Origin: Pantoea endophytica
GTDB taxonomy: Bacteria > Pseudomonadota > Gammaproteobacteria > Enterobacterales > Enterobacteriaceae
DNA length: 64,000 bases
Direction: 5' to 3'
NCBI RefSeq assembly: GCF_002858935.1
Contig: NZ_PJRT01000017.1
Span: 1-64,000 of the forward strand
Shown here one piece after another: positions 33,983 to 44,183 of the stretch. The translations under genes and the position numbers were made by a program. How positions within the stretch are numbered: position 1 is the stretch's first letter; each line of letters starts with the position of its first letter. A model generated the notes under the pieces. That model was not told the origin of the DNA. It did not search any database and saw nothing but the letters and a program-made list of their open reading frames with translations.

Positions 33983-35022
33983 GTGAACTGCATTACCTGC
34001 ACGGCGTGCCGACTGCCACCGGCGTCATCAAAGCCAATCCCGAAGATTTCGTGGTGATTGAAGATCTTGGCTATCCCTATGATGGCGAAGGTGAACAGCT
34101 GTTGGTGCGCATCCGTAAAATTGGCTGCAATACGCGCTTTGTCGCTGAAGCCATCGCCAAATTTCTCGGCGTGCCGGTGCGTGACCTTAGCTATGCCGGC
34201 ATGAAAGATCGTCATGCCGTCACCGAGCAAACACTCTGTTTCCGCGTACCGGGCAATGGCATGCCGAATCTGGCCGGATTCCAGCTGGAAGGCGTTGAAA
34301 TCCTGCAGGTAATTCGCCACAAGCGCAAACTGCGTACCGGCGCGCTGGCGGGCAATGCGTTCCGCTTAGTGGTGCGTCAGATCTCCGATCGCCGTGAAGT
34401 CGACGCACGTTTACAGCAGATTCAACAGCGCGGCGTGCCGAACTACTTTGGTGAGCAGCGCTTTGGTCGTGGCGGCAACAACCTAACGCAGGCGAAACAG
34501 TGGGCGCAAGAGACATTCCGTCCGCGCGATCGCAATATGAAAGGTTTGCTGTTGTCAGCGACCCGCAGTCATCTGTTTAATCAGGTGACCAGCGCGCGTT
34601 TGCAGCGTGATGGCGCACTGGATGTGGTGCAGGTGGGCGATGCGGTACAGCTGGCCGGTCGCGGCAGCTGGTTCGTGGCGCAGGCGGAAGAGTTGCCTGA
34701 CGTGCAGCAGCGCATCGATAATCATCAACTGCGCATCACTGCGCCGCTGCCGGGTCGCGGTGATGCGGGTCCGCAAGGCGACGCGCTGCTTTTTGAGCAG
34801 CAAAGCCTGGCAGGCGCAGAAGAATTGATTACACTGCTTGAGCGCGAGCGGGTTGATGCCGCGCGTCGTGCAATGCTGGTGGTGCCAAAGGATCTGCGCT
34901 GGGAATGGTGGGACGATGTGACGCTGGAGATGCAGTTCTGGCTGCCCGCGGGCAGTTTTGCCACCAGCGTGGTGCGTGAGCTTCTCCAACAAGAAGGTAA
35001 CGATGCGGATATTGCTGAGTAA
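33979..35022 (+). CDS. truD: tRNA pseudouridine(13) synthase
   Basis: A 347-residue enzyme making pseudouridine 13 in tRNA-Glu. The catalytic aspartate lies in [14 protein letters not shown] (near residue 80), and [14 protein letters not shown] is a further family motif. The 3' end overlaps surE by 20 bases, so the two are probably translationally coupled. Confidence 0.96.
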   Translation: MSELHYLHGVPTATGVIKANPEDFVVIEDLGYPYDGEGEQLLVRIRKIGCNTRFVAEAIAKFLGVPVRDLSYAGMKDRHAVTEQTLCFRVPGNGMPNLAGFQLEGVEILQVIRHKRKLRTGALAGNAFRLVVRQISDRREVDARLQQIQQRGVPNYFGEQRFGRGGNNLTQAKQWAQETFRPRDRNMKGLLLSATRSHLFNQVTSARLQRDGALDVVQVGDAVQLAGRGSWFVAQAEELPDVQQRIDNHQLRITAPLPGRGDAGPQGDALLFEQQSLAGAEELITLLERERVDAARRAMLVVPKDLRWEWWDDVTLEMQFWLPAGSFATSVVRELLQQEGNDADIAE

Positions 35023-35764
35023 CGATGATGGAATTCATGCGCCAGGTATTCAGACGCTGGCGCGTGCTTTACGTGAGTTTGCCGAGGTGCAGGTTGTCGC
35101 GCCCGATCGCAATCGTAGCGGCGCATCTAACTCGCTCACGCTGGAGACGCCGCTGCGTACCTTTACACATGAAAACGGCGATATCGCGCTGCAGATGGGC
35201 ACGCCGACCGACTGCGTGTTCCTCGGCGTGAACAAGCTGATGCAGCCGCGTCCCGATATCGTCGTGTCCGGCATCAACGCCGGTCCAAACCTTGGCGACG
35301 ATGTGATTTACTCCGGTACCGTCGCTGCGGCAATGGAAGGGCGCCATCTTGGCTTGCCTGCGCTCGCTGTTTCACTCAATGGACATCAGCATTACGACAC
35401 CGCCGCATCCATCACTTGTACGCTGTTACGTGCGCTGTCGCGCGCTCCGCTGCGTACCGGCCGTATTCTTAATATCAACGTGCCTGATTTGCCGTTAGCG
35501 GAGATCAAAGGTTTCCGCGTGACCCGCTGCGGCAGCCGCCATCCCGCCGATCAGGTTATCTGCACCGAAGACCCGCGCGGCCAGCCGCTTTACTGGATTG
35601 GCCCGCCGGGGCAAAAGCTGGATGCAGGCCCGGATACCGATTTCGCTGCGGTGGATGCGGGCTACGTTTCGTTGACCGCGCTGCATGTGGATTTGACCGC
35701 GCATGCTGCACAAGAAGTATTAAGTGACTGGCTGACCCAGGCAGAGGTAAAACTCGCATGGTGA
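35003..35764 (+). CDS. surE: 5'/3'-nucleotidase SurE
   Basis: A 253-residue metal-dependent survival phosphatase acting on nucleoside monophosphates and short polyphosphate. The metal site is [13 protein letters not shown] at the very N terminus; [25 protein letters not shown] is the second signature. The ATG at 35003 has AAGAAGG upstream and gives the E. coli length exactly. It overlaps pcm by seven bases. Confidence 0.97.
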   Translation: MRILLSNDDGIHAPGIQTLARALREFAEVQVVAPDRNRSGASNSLTLETPLRTFTHENGDIALQMGTPTDCVFLGVNKLMQPRPDIVVSGINAGPNLGDDVIYSGTVAAAMEGRHLGLPALAVSLNGHQHYDTAASITCTLLRALSRAPLRTGRILNINVPDLPLAEIKGFRVTRCGSRHPADQVICTEDPRGQPLYWIGPPGQKLDAGPDTDFAAVDAGYVSLTALHVDLTAHAAQEVLSDWLTQAEVKLAW

Positions 35765-36384
35765 ATCGCCGCATCGAAACGCTTTTGGAGCAGCTGCGCG
35801 CGCAGGGCATTCATGATGAACACCTGCTGAAAGCCATTGCCGATGTGCCTCGTGAGCGTTTTATCGATGAGGCGTTTGAGCATAAAGCGTGGGAAAACGT
35901 TGCGCTGCCGATTGGCAACGGCCAGACCATTTCTCAGCCTTACATGGTGGCGCGCATGACCGCCTTGTTAGAGCTCACGCCGGAATCGCGCGTGCTGGAA
36001 ATCGGCACCGGTTCTGGCTATCAGACCGCGATTCTGGCGCATCTGGTTAATCATGTTTATTCCGTCGAACGCATCAAGGGCTTGCAGTGGCAGGCTAAGC
36101 GTCGCCTCAAGCAACTCGATCTGCATAATATCTCTACCCGGCATGGCGATGGCTGGCAGGGCTGGGCGACGCGTGGTCCGTTTGATGCCATTATCGTGAC
36201 CGCCGCACCGCCTGAAATTCCGACTTTGCTGATAGCGCAATTAGGTGACGGCGGCAAAATGGTGCTGCCGGTTGGCGAGGATCAGCAGGTATTGAAGCGT
36301 TTGCGTCGTCAGGGCGATGAATTGATTGAAGAAATCATCGAACCCGTGCGCTTTGTGCCGTTGGTTCAGGGCGATCTGGCCTAG
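35758..36384 (+). CDS. pcm: protein-L-isoaspartate O-methyltransferase
   Basis: A 208-residue SAM-dependent repair enzyme that methylates isoaspartyl residues in damaged proteins. SAM-binding motif [18 protein letters not shown] is near residue 77; [13 protein letters not shown] precedes it, and [13 protein letters not shown] is motif II. In E. coli surE-pcm-nlpD-rpoS form one stationary-phase survival group, and the order is the same here. Confidence 0.97.
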   Translation: MVNRRIETLLEQLRAQGIHDEHLLKAIADVPRERFIDEAFEHKAWENVALPIGNGQTISQPYMVARMTALLELTPESRVLEIGTGSGYQTAILAHLVNHVYSVERIKGLQWQAKRRLKQLDLHNISTRHGDGWQGWATRGPFDAIIVTAAPPEIPTLLIAQLGDGGKMVLPVGEDQQVLKRLRRQGDELIEEIIEPVRFVPLVQGDLA

Positions 36385-36556
36385 GACAGCATTACGCAAT
36401 TCTTCACAACTGTTACATGGCACGGCACAGTTGATATTGTTACTATCCTTGTTTATCAATGCTAAAAACCGTTTTTAACGTTACGCGCAGTGGATAATGC
36501 GGTTAACGCCGTTACACATTTATATTCAGGGTTGCCATCACGGGGGATCAGTGAGC

Positions 36557-37672
36557 ATGGGAAGCACAGCATTTCAATTACGCCGTTTGGCGGCACTTTC
36601 TTTGGTAGGTTTTTGGCTGGCGGGCTGTAGTTCTGGCGATAATACACAGGCACCCATTAGCCAGATTGGTGGTAATAGTGGCGATAGCGGTATGGCTTCA
36701 GCCTCAGGCGGCGGCATGATCTCTTCGCAAAACAGCGCTGTGCCCGCGATGCCACGTGGCGGAATGTTAAGCGGCGGCACACCATCGGCACAACCGTCAG
36801 GTGGAATGGTAAGTGACAATAACAATGTAGCCACGGAAAATGGTCGCATTGTGTACAATCGCAATTATGGGAATATTCCTAAAGGTAGCTACGGTGGTGA
36901 AACCTATACCGTAAAACGTGGCGATACCCTGTTCTACATTGCCTGGATTACCGGAAACGATTTCCGCGATCTGGCACAGCGTAACAATATTGCAGCCCCG
37001 TATGGCTTGAACGCTGGGCAAACGCTGCAGGTTGGTAATGGTAACGGCCAGACCATTACCGGTGGAAACGCGATTACTGCCGCCGATGCAACCCAGGGCG
37101 GCGTGCCAGTTACACTGAGCCAGACGCAAATTAAATCCACCCCTGTTGCACAGCAACCTGTTATTACGTATTCTGATGATTCGGGTAATTCGTCGGGTAG
37201 CAAATTGCTGCCGTCGAAAGGAGCAAATAATGTGGCAACGACCACAGCTCCGGTTGTCGCACCACCTACAGTCAGCAGCACGACTAATAGCACAACTCCA
37301 GTGGGAAGCTGGCGTTGGCCGACTGATGGGAAGATCATCGATAACTTCTCCGCTGCGGAAGGCGGAAACAAAGGGGTCGATATCGCCGGTTCGCGTGGAC
37401 AACCTGTTGTCGCCACAGCTTCGGGAAGAGTGGTGTACGCAGGCAACGCGCTCCGTGGGTACGGTAATTTAATCATCATCAAACACAATGATGACTACCT
37501 GAGCGCCTACGCCCATAACGACTCTATGCTGGTCCGGGAACAACAGGAAGTTAAGGCGGGGCAAAAAATCGCTACCATGGGTAGCACCGGTACCAGTTCA
37601 GTACGATTGCACTTTGAAATTCGTTACAAGGGGAAATCCGTAAACCCGTTGCGTTATTTACCGCAGCGATAA
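36557..37672 (+). CDS. nlpD: amidase activator lipoprotein NlpD
   Basis: A 371-residue outer-membrane lipoprotein that activates the septal amidase AmiC. The lipobox is LAGC near residue 24. A low-complexity Gly/Ser/Gln linker is followed by a LysM domain ([20 protein letters not shown], about 115-160), a second Ser/Thr-rich linker, and a C-terminal LytM domain. That domain is catalytically degenerate: the canonical first zinc histidine is replaced by asparagine ([10 protein letters not shown]), and the final motif reads [10 protein letters not shown]. Start: ATG 36557; a GTG six bases upstream is possible. The main rpoS promoter lies inside nlpD in E. coli. Confidence 0.94.
   Translation: MGSTAFQLRRLAALSLVGFWLAGCSSGDNTQAPISQIGGNSGDSGMASASGGGMISSQNSAVPAMPRGGMLSGGTPSAQPSGGMVSDNNNVATENGRIVYNRNYGNIPKGSYGGETYTVKRGDTLFYIAWITGNDFRDLAQRNNIAAPYGLNAGQTLQVGNGNGQTITGGNAITAADATQGGVPVTLSQTQIKSTPVAQQPVITYSDDSGNSSGSKLLPSKGANNVATTTAPVVAPPTVSSTTNSTTPVGSWRWPTDGKIIDNFSAAEGGNKGVDIAGSRGQPVVATASGRVVYAGNALRGYGNLIIIKHNDDYLSAYAHNDSMLVREQQEVKAGQKIATMGSTGTSSVRLHFEIRYKGKSVNPLRYLPQR
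37614..37648 (+). promoter_or_regulatory. sRNA-pairing segment of the rpoS mRNA leader
   Basis: TTCGTTACAAGGGGAAATCC and the following GTAAACCC are, from memory, identical to the E. coli rpoS leader region that folds over the ribosome site and is opened by DsrA, RprA and ArcZ with Hfq. Here it also encodes the end of NlpD ([11 protein letters not shown]), about 75-110 bases before the rpoS start. That sRNA control operates in this organism is inference. Confidence 0.7.
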
Positions 37673-37720
37673 TCCGGCAGAACCTTGGTTCTGCCCTTGG
37701 ATCACGGGTAGGAGCCGCTA

Positions 37721-38719
37721 ATGAACCAGAATACGCTGAAAGTTAACGATTTACATGAAGATGCGGAATTCGAGGAAAACAACGGAGCTGAGGTTTTTGA
37801 TGAGAAGGCTCTCGTTGAGAACGAACCTGGTGATAACAACGACGTAGCGGAAGAAGAGCTGTTGTCACAGGGTGCGACGCAACGCGTTTTGGATGCGACG
37901 CAGCTTTACCTCGGAGAGATTGGTTATTCACCGCTGCTGACGGCAGAAGAAGAAGTCTTCTTTGCGCGCCGTGCACTGCGGGGTGACATTCCATCTCGCC
38001 GCCGCATGATTGAAAGTAACTTACGCTTGGTAGTAAAGATTGCCCGTCGTTATAGCAATCGTGGTCTGGCGCTGCTGGATCTGATTGAAGAGGGTAATCT
38101 CGGCTTGATTCGCGCCGTAGAGAAGTTTGACCCAGAACGTGGGTTCCGTTTCTCAACTTACGCCACGTGGTGGATTCGTCAGACAATTGAACGGGCGATT
38201 ATGAATCAAACCCGTACCATCCGTCTGCCAATCCACATCGTTAAAGAGTTAAATGTTTACCTGCGTACCGCGCGTGAACTTTCGCACAAGCTTGATCATG
38301 AGCCAAGTGCTGAAGAGATTGCCGAGCAGCTAGACAAGCCTGTTGATGACGTGAGCCGTATGCTGCGTCTCAATGAGCGCATTACCTCGGTCGATACACC
38401 TTTGGGTGGCGATTCCGAAAAAGCGCTGCTGGATATCCTGGCCGATGAGAAAGACAACGGTCCGGAAGACACCACGCAAGACGATGATATGAAACAGAGC
38501 ATCGTTAAGTGGTTGTTTGAACTGAATGCCAAGCAGCGTGAAGTGCTGGCGCGTCGTTTCGGCCTGTTAGGCTACGAAGCGGCAACGCTTGAAGATGTCG
38601 GTCGTGAAATCGGTTTGACCCGTGAACGCGTACGTCAGATTCAGGTGGAAGGACTGCGTCGTCTGCGTGAGATTCTGCAGACGCAAGGTTTGAACATCGA
38701 AGCACTGTTTCGTGAATAA
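37721..38719 (+). CDS. rpoS: RNA polymerase sigma factor RpoS
   Basis: A 332-residue sigma-70-family factor (E. coli 330) for the general stress and stationary-phase response. Region 1.2 starts near [16 protein letters not shown], region 2 shows [18 protein letters not shown] and [19 protein letters not shown], region 3 shows [16 protein letters not shown], and region 4 shows [18 protein letters not shown]. The first 50 residues are acidic and differ from E. coli. The start has GTAGGAGCC upstream, part of the regulated leader. Confidence 0.98.
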   Translation: MNQNTLKVNDLHEDAEFEENNGAEVFDEKALVENEPGDNNDVAEEELLSQGATQRVLDATQLYLGEIGYSPLLTAEEEVFFARRALRGDIPSRRRMIESNLRLVVKIARRYSNRGLALLDLIEEGNLGLIRAVEKFDPERGFRFSTYATWWIRQTIERAIMNQTRTIRLPIHIVKELNVYLRTARELSHKLDHEPSAEEIAEQLDKPVDDVSRMLRLNERITSVDTPLGGDSEKALLDILADEKDNGPEDTTQDDDMKQSIVKWLFELNAKQREVLARRFGLLGYEAATLEDVGREIGLTRERVRQIQVEGLRRLREILQTQGLNIEALFRE

Positions 38720-38741
38720 CAGAATACGTGGTTAATACAAG

Positions 38742-38768
38742 AAGCGGTGGTGAAAACCACCGCTTTTT
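38742..38768 (+). terminator. rho-independent terminator of rpoS
   Basis: AAGCGGTGGT/ACCACCGCTT stem, GAAA loop, then TTTTT. Confidence 0.92.
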
Positions 38769-39089
38769 TATTGGTTAAAATATACAGGCAGCACTTGTTA
38801 ATTCATCAAAGTAAAATCTTTTAACGCTATCACTTAAACCGTCACCTAAATAGATAACCGTAAATTAAATCCATTAGATGTTAATTAAACATCTAATAAA
38901 TGCTCTATTTATCTTGCTCTCATTTAGCAATTTGTAATGTTGTGCACGACTTTCTTTGCAATTTTGCCTTATTTCCTTTCTCCGTGTCACTCTGATAAAA
39001 GTTTTTAAAACGGTGCTATGCCATTTTCTTGCTCGCTGTATCACCAGGATATTCAAGCAATGAATAACTAAAAGGGAGTGAGAAGAACA
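38769..39089. promoter_or_regulatory. AT-rich region upstream of the MFS gene, with a dyad
   Basis: No gene is visible. The stretch is clearly more AT-rich than the surrounding core genes. A perfect 10-bp inverted repeat, ATTAGATGTT/AACATCTAAT with a 5-bp centre, lies at 38873-38897. It has no T-tract and could be an operator for the downstream transporter/dehydrogenase pair. No promoter is called with confidence. Confidence 0.4.
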
Positions 39090-40397
39090 ATGCGTGTGCA
39101 AAGCAGCAGTACAAAGTCACAATACTCCAGAGTGGTTTTTGGGATGCCAATATCTCTGCTATGGGGATATATTGCGATGGCCATCTTCATGACCGGCGAT
39201 GGCATCGAACTGGCTCATCTCTCCCGATATCTCTACGATCTCGGCTATGGAGAAAAACAAGTTTCATTAGTTTTCACCGTTTATGCGTTAACGGCAGCAG
39301 TTTCAAGTTGGCTTTCCGGTGCCGTGAGTGAAATTTATGGTCCGAAGAAAATTATGCTCACCGGCGCTATTTGGTGGATGGTGTTACATGCCGTATTTGT
39401 TTATTTTGGCGTAAGTGAAAATAACTTTACCTTGATGTTGGTGAGTTATACGTTGCGCGGCTTCGCTTATCCGCTGTTCTTTTATGGATTCTATGTATTA
39501 GTGGTGCAGCGCACGCCTGAGCATCGACTTGCCTCCGCAACCGGCTGGATATGGTCGATGTTTACCATTGGTTATGGCATTACAGCTTCCTTCCTCTCCG
39601 GCCTTCTGGTGCCTGAAATTGGGTTCATCAATACGCTTTGGCTTTCACTGCTGTTTGCTGCGGTGGGCGGTGTGATTATATTGTTTACGGTTAAAACTCA
39701 GAGTGAACACAATCTAAATAGTAACGGCGTCAGTCGCAAAGAAAAATTGCGGGAAATATCGCGCGGAATAACCTTGATCTTCGAAGACCGCAGTATGTTC
39801 TTTGCGCTGATAACACGCATCTTATGTAATGTGGCATTATTTGGCCTGCCGGTATTTATGCCGATCTATTTCACCCGTGAATTAGGATTTTCTACTAAAG
39901 AGTGGGCGACTATCTGGGGCGTATTTTTCCTGGTTCAACCAATAACCAATGTGCTTTGGGGCATTATTGGCGATCGTATTGGCTGGATTTTTCAGATGCG
40001 CTGGTTTGGTTTCTTCGGATGCACGATTACCACTGCCGCTTTCTATTTTTTACCCTCATTTTTCCCAGGTAATCTGGCGTTAGCCATTGTCTGCGCGCTG
40101 TTATTAGCCTTAACGCTCACCTCCTTTGTGCCAATGGGGGCGATTTTCCCGATGCTGGCGCCGCAGCATAAAGGCGCTGCGGTTTCGGTGCAAAATCTGG
40201 GTGGTGGTTTCGGTAATCTAATTGGTCCGGCGGTTGCCGCACTAATGTTCGGCCTGTCATTTGAAATCAAGCACGTGATTATTACTTTCTCCGTTCTCTA
40301 TTTTGCTGGCGGCGTCATGACATTCTTTATTCGTGATCCCCAACCAAAAATAGAGCGTAACGCTCCTTCCAAGACCACGGCCAGCAAATCCGAATAA
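39090..40397 (+). CDS. MFS transporter, ribitol/arabitol-transporter-like
   Basis: A 435-residue major facilitator protein with about twelve hydrophobic segments. It resembles polyol permeases such as Klebsiella RbtT and DalT: both share LLWGYxAxAxFMTGDGxE at the start, RGxAYPLFxYxF, LGFSTxEW, and FVPMxAxFPxLxPxHKGAA near the end (comparison from memory). Substrate is therefore likely a sugar alcohol, but this is inference. The ATG at 39090 has AAAGGGAG upstream; a GTG 12 bases earlier is also in frame. The next gene encodes a dehydrogenase 26 bp downstream, presumably one operon. Base composition is lower in GC than its neighbours. The pair occupies the rpoS-mutS interval, a known site of gene exchange. 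Confidence 0.8.
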   Translation: MRVQSSSTKSQYSRVVFGMPISLLWGYIAMAIFMTGDGIELAHLSRYLYDLGYGEKQVSLVFTVYALTAAVSSWLSGAVSEIYGPKKIMLTGAIWWMVLHAVFVYFGVSENNFTLMLVSYTLRGFAYPLFFYGFYVLVVQRTPEHRLASATGWIWSMFTIGYGITASFLSGLLVPEIGFINTLWLSLLFAAVGGVIILFTVKTQSEHNLNSNGVSRKEKLREISRGITLIFEDRSMFFALITRILCNVALFGLPVFMPIYFTRELGFSTKEWATIWGVFFLVQPITNVLWGIIGDRIGWIFQMRWFGFFGCTITTAAFYFLPSFFPGNLALAIVCALLLALTLTSFVPMGAIFPMLAPQHKGAAVSVQNLGGGFGNLIGPAVAALMFGLSFEIKHVIITFSVLYFAGGVMTFFIRDPQPKIERNAPSKTTASKSE

Positions 40398-40423
40398 ATA
40401 CCCTCAATGAAAAGGACCACAAC

Positions 40424-41170
40424 ATGACAACACCATTTTCACTGCAAAATAAGGTCGCCATCGTCACCGGCGCCGCATCGGGAATTGGTTACGCCATTGC
40501 CCGCTGTTTAAGTGCTGCGGGTGCCCAAGTGGCGATGATCGATCGCGCAGAAGAGGTAAAAACGGTTGCCAGCAAGATGGACAACCCTGCGCGAGGTTAC
40601 GTTTTCGATCTGGCTAATGTCGAAGCGCTTGGCGAACTGGTTGAGCAGATTCACCATGATTTTGGCCGCATTGACATCCTGGTCAATAACGCCGGTATTG
40701 GCATGCTGGAATCCGTGGGCGAAGTGCAACTCGCCAGCTGGAATACCACGATGTTGATTAACATGACCGCGCCATTCTTCCTCGCTCAGCATTGTGCTCG
40801 ATATATGAAAGAACACGGTTTTGGCCGCCTGATTAACATCGCCTCACAGGCCAGCGTCATTGCACTCAATGAGCACGCGGCATATTGCACCAGCAAATCA
40901 GGTATGGTGTCTTTCACGCGGGTGTTGGCAGCGGAGTTGGGGCCGTTTGGTATTACCGCTAATGCCATTTCACCAACGGTGGTTGAGACGGAATTAGGTA
41001 AGCGTTACTGGCATGGGGAGCGAGCGGAGCAGATGAAATCAAAAATCCCATCACGACGTTTTGCCACACCTGACGAAGTCGCGAGTACGGTGTTGTATCT
41101 CAGCAGCAATGAAGCGGCAATGGTCAATGGCGAGAATTTAGTGATCGATGGGGGATATAGTGTGATTTAA
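40424..41170 (+). CDS. short-chain dehydrogenase/reductase, probable polyol dehydrogenase
   Basis: A 248-residue classical SDR. The cofactor motif is TGAASGIGYAIA (residues about 15-26), the acidic residue in MIDRAEE suggests NAD(H), the NNAGIG strand motif is intact, and the catalytic residues are serine in INIASQAS and YCTSK. The C-terminal GGYSVI is typical. Together with the polyol-type permease it probably oxidises an imported sugar alcohol, but the substrate cannot be read from sequence. No kinase or dedicated regulator is next to it. The ribosome site AAAAGGA is good. Confidence 0.85.
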   Translation: MTTPFSLQNKVAIVTGAASGIGYAIARCLSAAGAQVAMIDRAEEVKTVASKMDNPARGYVFDLANVEALGELVEQIHHDFGRIDILVNNAGIGMLESVGEVQLASWNTTMLINMTAPFFLAQHCARYMKEHGFGRLINIASQASVIALNEHAAYCTSKSGMVSFTRVLAAELGPFGITANAISPTVVETELGKRYWHGERAEQMKSKIPSRRFATPDEVASTVLYLSSNEAAMVNGENLVIDGGYSVI

Positions 41171-41227
41171 AGCCGGGCGAGTTGACTGGAATGAGCCCGC
41201 TAAAATTGCTTAACACCAGGGAATTGT

Positions 41228-41267
41228 AAAAAAAATGGCCCGCACAGAACGTTGCTTCTGGGCGGGC
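41228..41267 (-). terminator. rho-independent terminator of mutS
   Basis: Read on the minus strand, GCCCGC pairs with GCGGGC around an inner CAGAA/TTCTG stem, then ATTTTTTTT. It lies just after the mutS stop codon. Confidence 0.8.
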
Positions 41268-41273
41268 GAATAA

Positions 41274-43817
41274 CTACACCAGCGTTTTCAAGCGATAGAT
41301 CCATTCCAGCGCTTGCTTCGGCGTTAAGCTGTCTGGGTCCAGTGCCTCAAGCGCATCAACCGCCGGTGAGGTTTCTGCCACCAGCAACTGCATTTGCGAA
41401 CCTTCCACTGTGGATGCGGCGGAGCTGCCAGATAACGCTTCCAGCTCCTTCAGCTTGTTACGCGCGCGCTTAATCACTTCCTTCGGCACGCCCGCCAGCG
41501 CCGCCACCGCGAGACCATAACTTTTGCTTGCTGCACCATCCTGCACGCTGTGCATAAAGGCGATGGTGTCTCCGTGTTCGACCGCATCCAGATGCACATT
41601 CACGACACCTTCCATTTTTTCCGGCAGCGTGGTCAGCTCGAAATAGTGGGTGGCAAACAGCGTCATGGCCTTAATGCGATTCGCCAAACTTTCAGCGCAG
41701 GCCCATGCCAGCGACAAACCATCATAAGTCGAGGTGCCGCGCCCGATTTCATCCATCAGTACCAGACTGTTTTCGGTAGCGTTATGCAGAATGTTGGCGG
41801 TTTCCGTCATCTCCACCATAAAGGTTGAGCGTCCGGAAGCCAGATCATCAGCAGCCCCGACGCGCGTGAAGATGCGATCGATAGGGCCGATGACGGTCTC
41901 TTCTGCTGGCACATAGCTGCCTATCCACGCCATCAGCGCGATCAACGCTGTCTGGCGCATGTAGGTACTTTTACCGCCCATATTGGGGCCGGTAATGATC
42001 AGCATGCGACGCTGCGGTGAGAGTGACAGCGGATTCGCGATAAACGGCTCTTTCAATACCTGCTCGACCACCGGATGGCGGCCTGCAGTAATACGGATGC
42101 CGGCTTTTTCTTGCAGCACCGGGCGGCAATAATTCAGCGTCCATGCACGTTCGGCCAGGTTCGCTAGCACGTCCAGCTCAGAGAGTGCAGCCGCACTGAT
42201 TTGCAGGGCTTCAAGATGTGGTAGCAAGCGATCAAACAGCTCATCGTAGAGACCTTTCTCCAGCGCCAGCGCTTTGCCCTTCGACGTCAGGACCTTATCT
42301 TCATACTCTTTTAGTTCAGGAATGATATAGCGTTCAGCATTCTTCAGCGTCTGGCGGCGAACGTAATGAATCGGCACCAGATGGCTTTGACCACGGCTGA
42401 CCTGAATGTAGTAGCCGTGAATCGCGTTAAAGCCGACTTTCAGCGTATCCAGCCCGAGTTTCTCGCGCTCTCGGATTTCCAGACGATCAAGATAATCGGT
42501 GGCACCATCGGCTAGCGCACGCCACTCGTCGAGTTCAGCGTTGTATCCCGAAGCGATCACGCCACCGTCGCGCACCAGCACTGGCGGCGATTCAATGATC
42601 GCCTGTTCCAGCAACTCACGCAGTTCGGTAAATTCGCCCATCTGAGAGCGCAGATTAATTAACTGCGTGGCCTCAACGCCCTCGAGTTGTTGGTTTAACT
42701 CGGGCAACTGCTGGAAGGCATGGCGCATACGTGCCAAATCGCGTGGGCGCGCGGTGCGCAGTGCCAGTCGCGCCAGAATACGCTCCAGATCGCCCACCTG
42801 GCGCAGCACCGGCTGCAGCTCCTGACTAAGTGATTGCAGTTCTGCGATAGACTCCTGACGCCGGGCAATGGTAGTGACATCGCGCAGCGGCATATGCAGC
42901 CAGCGTTTCAGCATACGGCTGCCCATCGGCGTGACGGTTTTATCCAGTATCGCCGCCAGTGTGTTCTCGATGCCGCCGGCCAGGTTTTGCGTTATTTCCA
43001 GGTTGCGGCGCGTAGCAGCATCCATGATCACGCTATCCTGCTGACGCTCCATGCTCAGCGAGCGAATATGCGGTAACGACGTGCGTTGCGTGTCTTTAAC
43101 ATATTGCAGCAGACATCCTGCAGCGCGTAGCGCCAGATGCGCCTGCTCAACGCCAAAACCACTTAAGTCGCGGGTGCCAAATTGCAGATTGAGCTGCTGG
43201 CGCGCCGTATCGATTTCATATTCCCACAGCGGGCGGCGACGCAGGCCACGGCGTTGATCGATCAACGTCATTGCCTGGAAATCTTCGGGATAGAGCAGTT
43301 CAGCCGGATTGGTGCGCTGCAGTTCTGCTGCCATCGTCTCCAGATCGCCGGGTTCACTCAGGCGGAAGCGGCCAGAACTGATGTCCAGCGTTGCATAACC
43401 AAAACCGCGCTGGCTCTGGAAGATGGCGGCGAGCAGGTTATCCTGGCGCTCTTGCAGCAACGCTTCATCGCTGATGGTGCCGGGTGTAACGATACGCACC
43501 ACTTTTCGCTCAACCGGGCCTTTGCTCAAGGCTGGGTCGCCAATCTGCTCACAGATCGCCACCGATTCGCCGAGCTGGACCAGTTTCGCCAGATAGCCTT
43601 CAACCGCATGGTAAGGCACGCCCGCCATCGGAATCGGTTCCCCAGCAGAGGCGCCGCGTTTGGTCAGAGAGATTTCCAGCAGTTGCGAGGCGCGTTTCGC
43701 GTCATCGTAAAACAGCTCGTAAAAATCGCCCATGCGATAAAACAGCAGGATGTCAGGATGATCGGCCTTCAGGCGCAGGTATTGCTGCATCATCGGCGTA
43801 TGGCCACTAAAGTCCAT
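41274..43817 (-). CDS. mutS: DNA mismatch repair protein MutS
   Basis: An 847-residue mismatch-recognition ATPase (E. coli 853). Domain I has the mismatch-wedge motif in [17 protein letters not shown] (Phe-x-Glu near residue 30). Connector, lever and clamp domains follow, then the ABC-type ATPase with Walker [14 protein letters not shown] near residue 614, Walker [17 protein letters not shown] and the ATHYFELT motif. The start at 43817 is preceded by AAAGGAGCAG; in-frame starts upstream lack this spacing. Transcribed toward the MFS/SDR cassette. Confidence 0.97.
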   Translation of the reverse strand: MDFSGHTPMMQQYLRLKADHPDILLFYRMGDFYELFYDDAKRASQLLEISLTKRGASAGEPIPMAGVPYHAVEGYLAKLVQLGESVAICEQIGDPALSKGPVERKVVRIVTPGTISDEALLQERQDNLLAAIFQSQRGFGYATLDISSGRFRLSEPGDLETMAAELQRTNPAELLYPEDFQAMTLIDQRRGLRRRPLWEYEIDTARQQLNLQFGTRDLSGFGVEQAHLALRAAGCLLQYVKDTQRTSLPHIRSLSMERQQDSVIMDAATRRNLEITQNLAGGIENTLAAILDKTVTPMGSRMLKRWLHMPLRDVTTIARRQESIAELQSLSQELQPVLRQVGDLERILARLALRTARPRDLARMRHAFQQLPELNQQLEGVEATQLINLRSQMGEFTELRELLEQAIIESPPVLVRDGGVIASGYNAELDEWRALADGATDYLDRLEIREREKLGLDTLKVGFNAIHGYYIQVSRGQSHLVPIHYVRRQTLKNAERYIIPELKEYEDKVLTSKGKALALEKGLYDELFDRLLPHLEALQISAAALSELDVLANLAERAWTLNYCRPVLQEKAGIRITAGRHPVVEQVLKEPFIANPLSLSPQRRMLIITGPNMGGKSTYMRQTALIALMAWIGSYVPAEETVIGPIDRIFTRVGAADDLASGRSTFMVEMTETANILHNATENSLVLMDEIGRGTSTYDGLSLAWACAESLANRIKAMTLFATHYFELTTLPEKMEGVVNVHLDAVEHGDTIAFMHSVQDGAASKSYGLAVAALAGVPKEVIKRARNKLKELEALSGSSAASTVEGSQMQLLVAETSPAVDALEALDPDSLTPKQALEWIYRLKTLV

Positions 43818-44183
43818 TTGCTCTGCTCCTTTCATCTCATTCTCACTCAACATTCATTCTTTTAATTACCTGAGGCTGGGTCAATGCAGCCCGGAAGTGT
43901 CGTTATCACTTGGGCGGATAACGAAAGCGGGATATTACCATTTTTGCCGCGTAACCTTCATCCGCCAGCAGGGCTTTATGGCTGCCGACCATAACAAATT
44001 GCCGCAAACGGTAAAAAGCAAAATTTAATGAAAAAGGTAAAGTGTGGAGCGGTTTCGCAAATTCGCGTTGCAACCGGCTGAAACGGGCGGGAAACGGCTA
44101 AATTTTAAGATATTGCTCTGTATGTCACCCCGATGAACGATTACCATGAGTGCTTCCGGTTTCACCTGGCTTATGGATATCCA

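Noticed and set aside
36557-37672. NlpD as an active LytM endopeptidase
   Set aside because: A key zinc histidine is replaced by asparagine, as in amidase activators.
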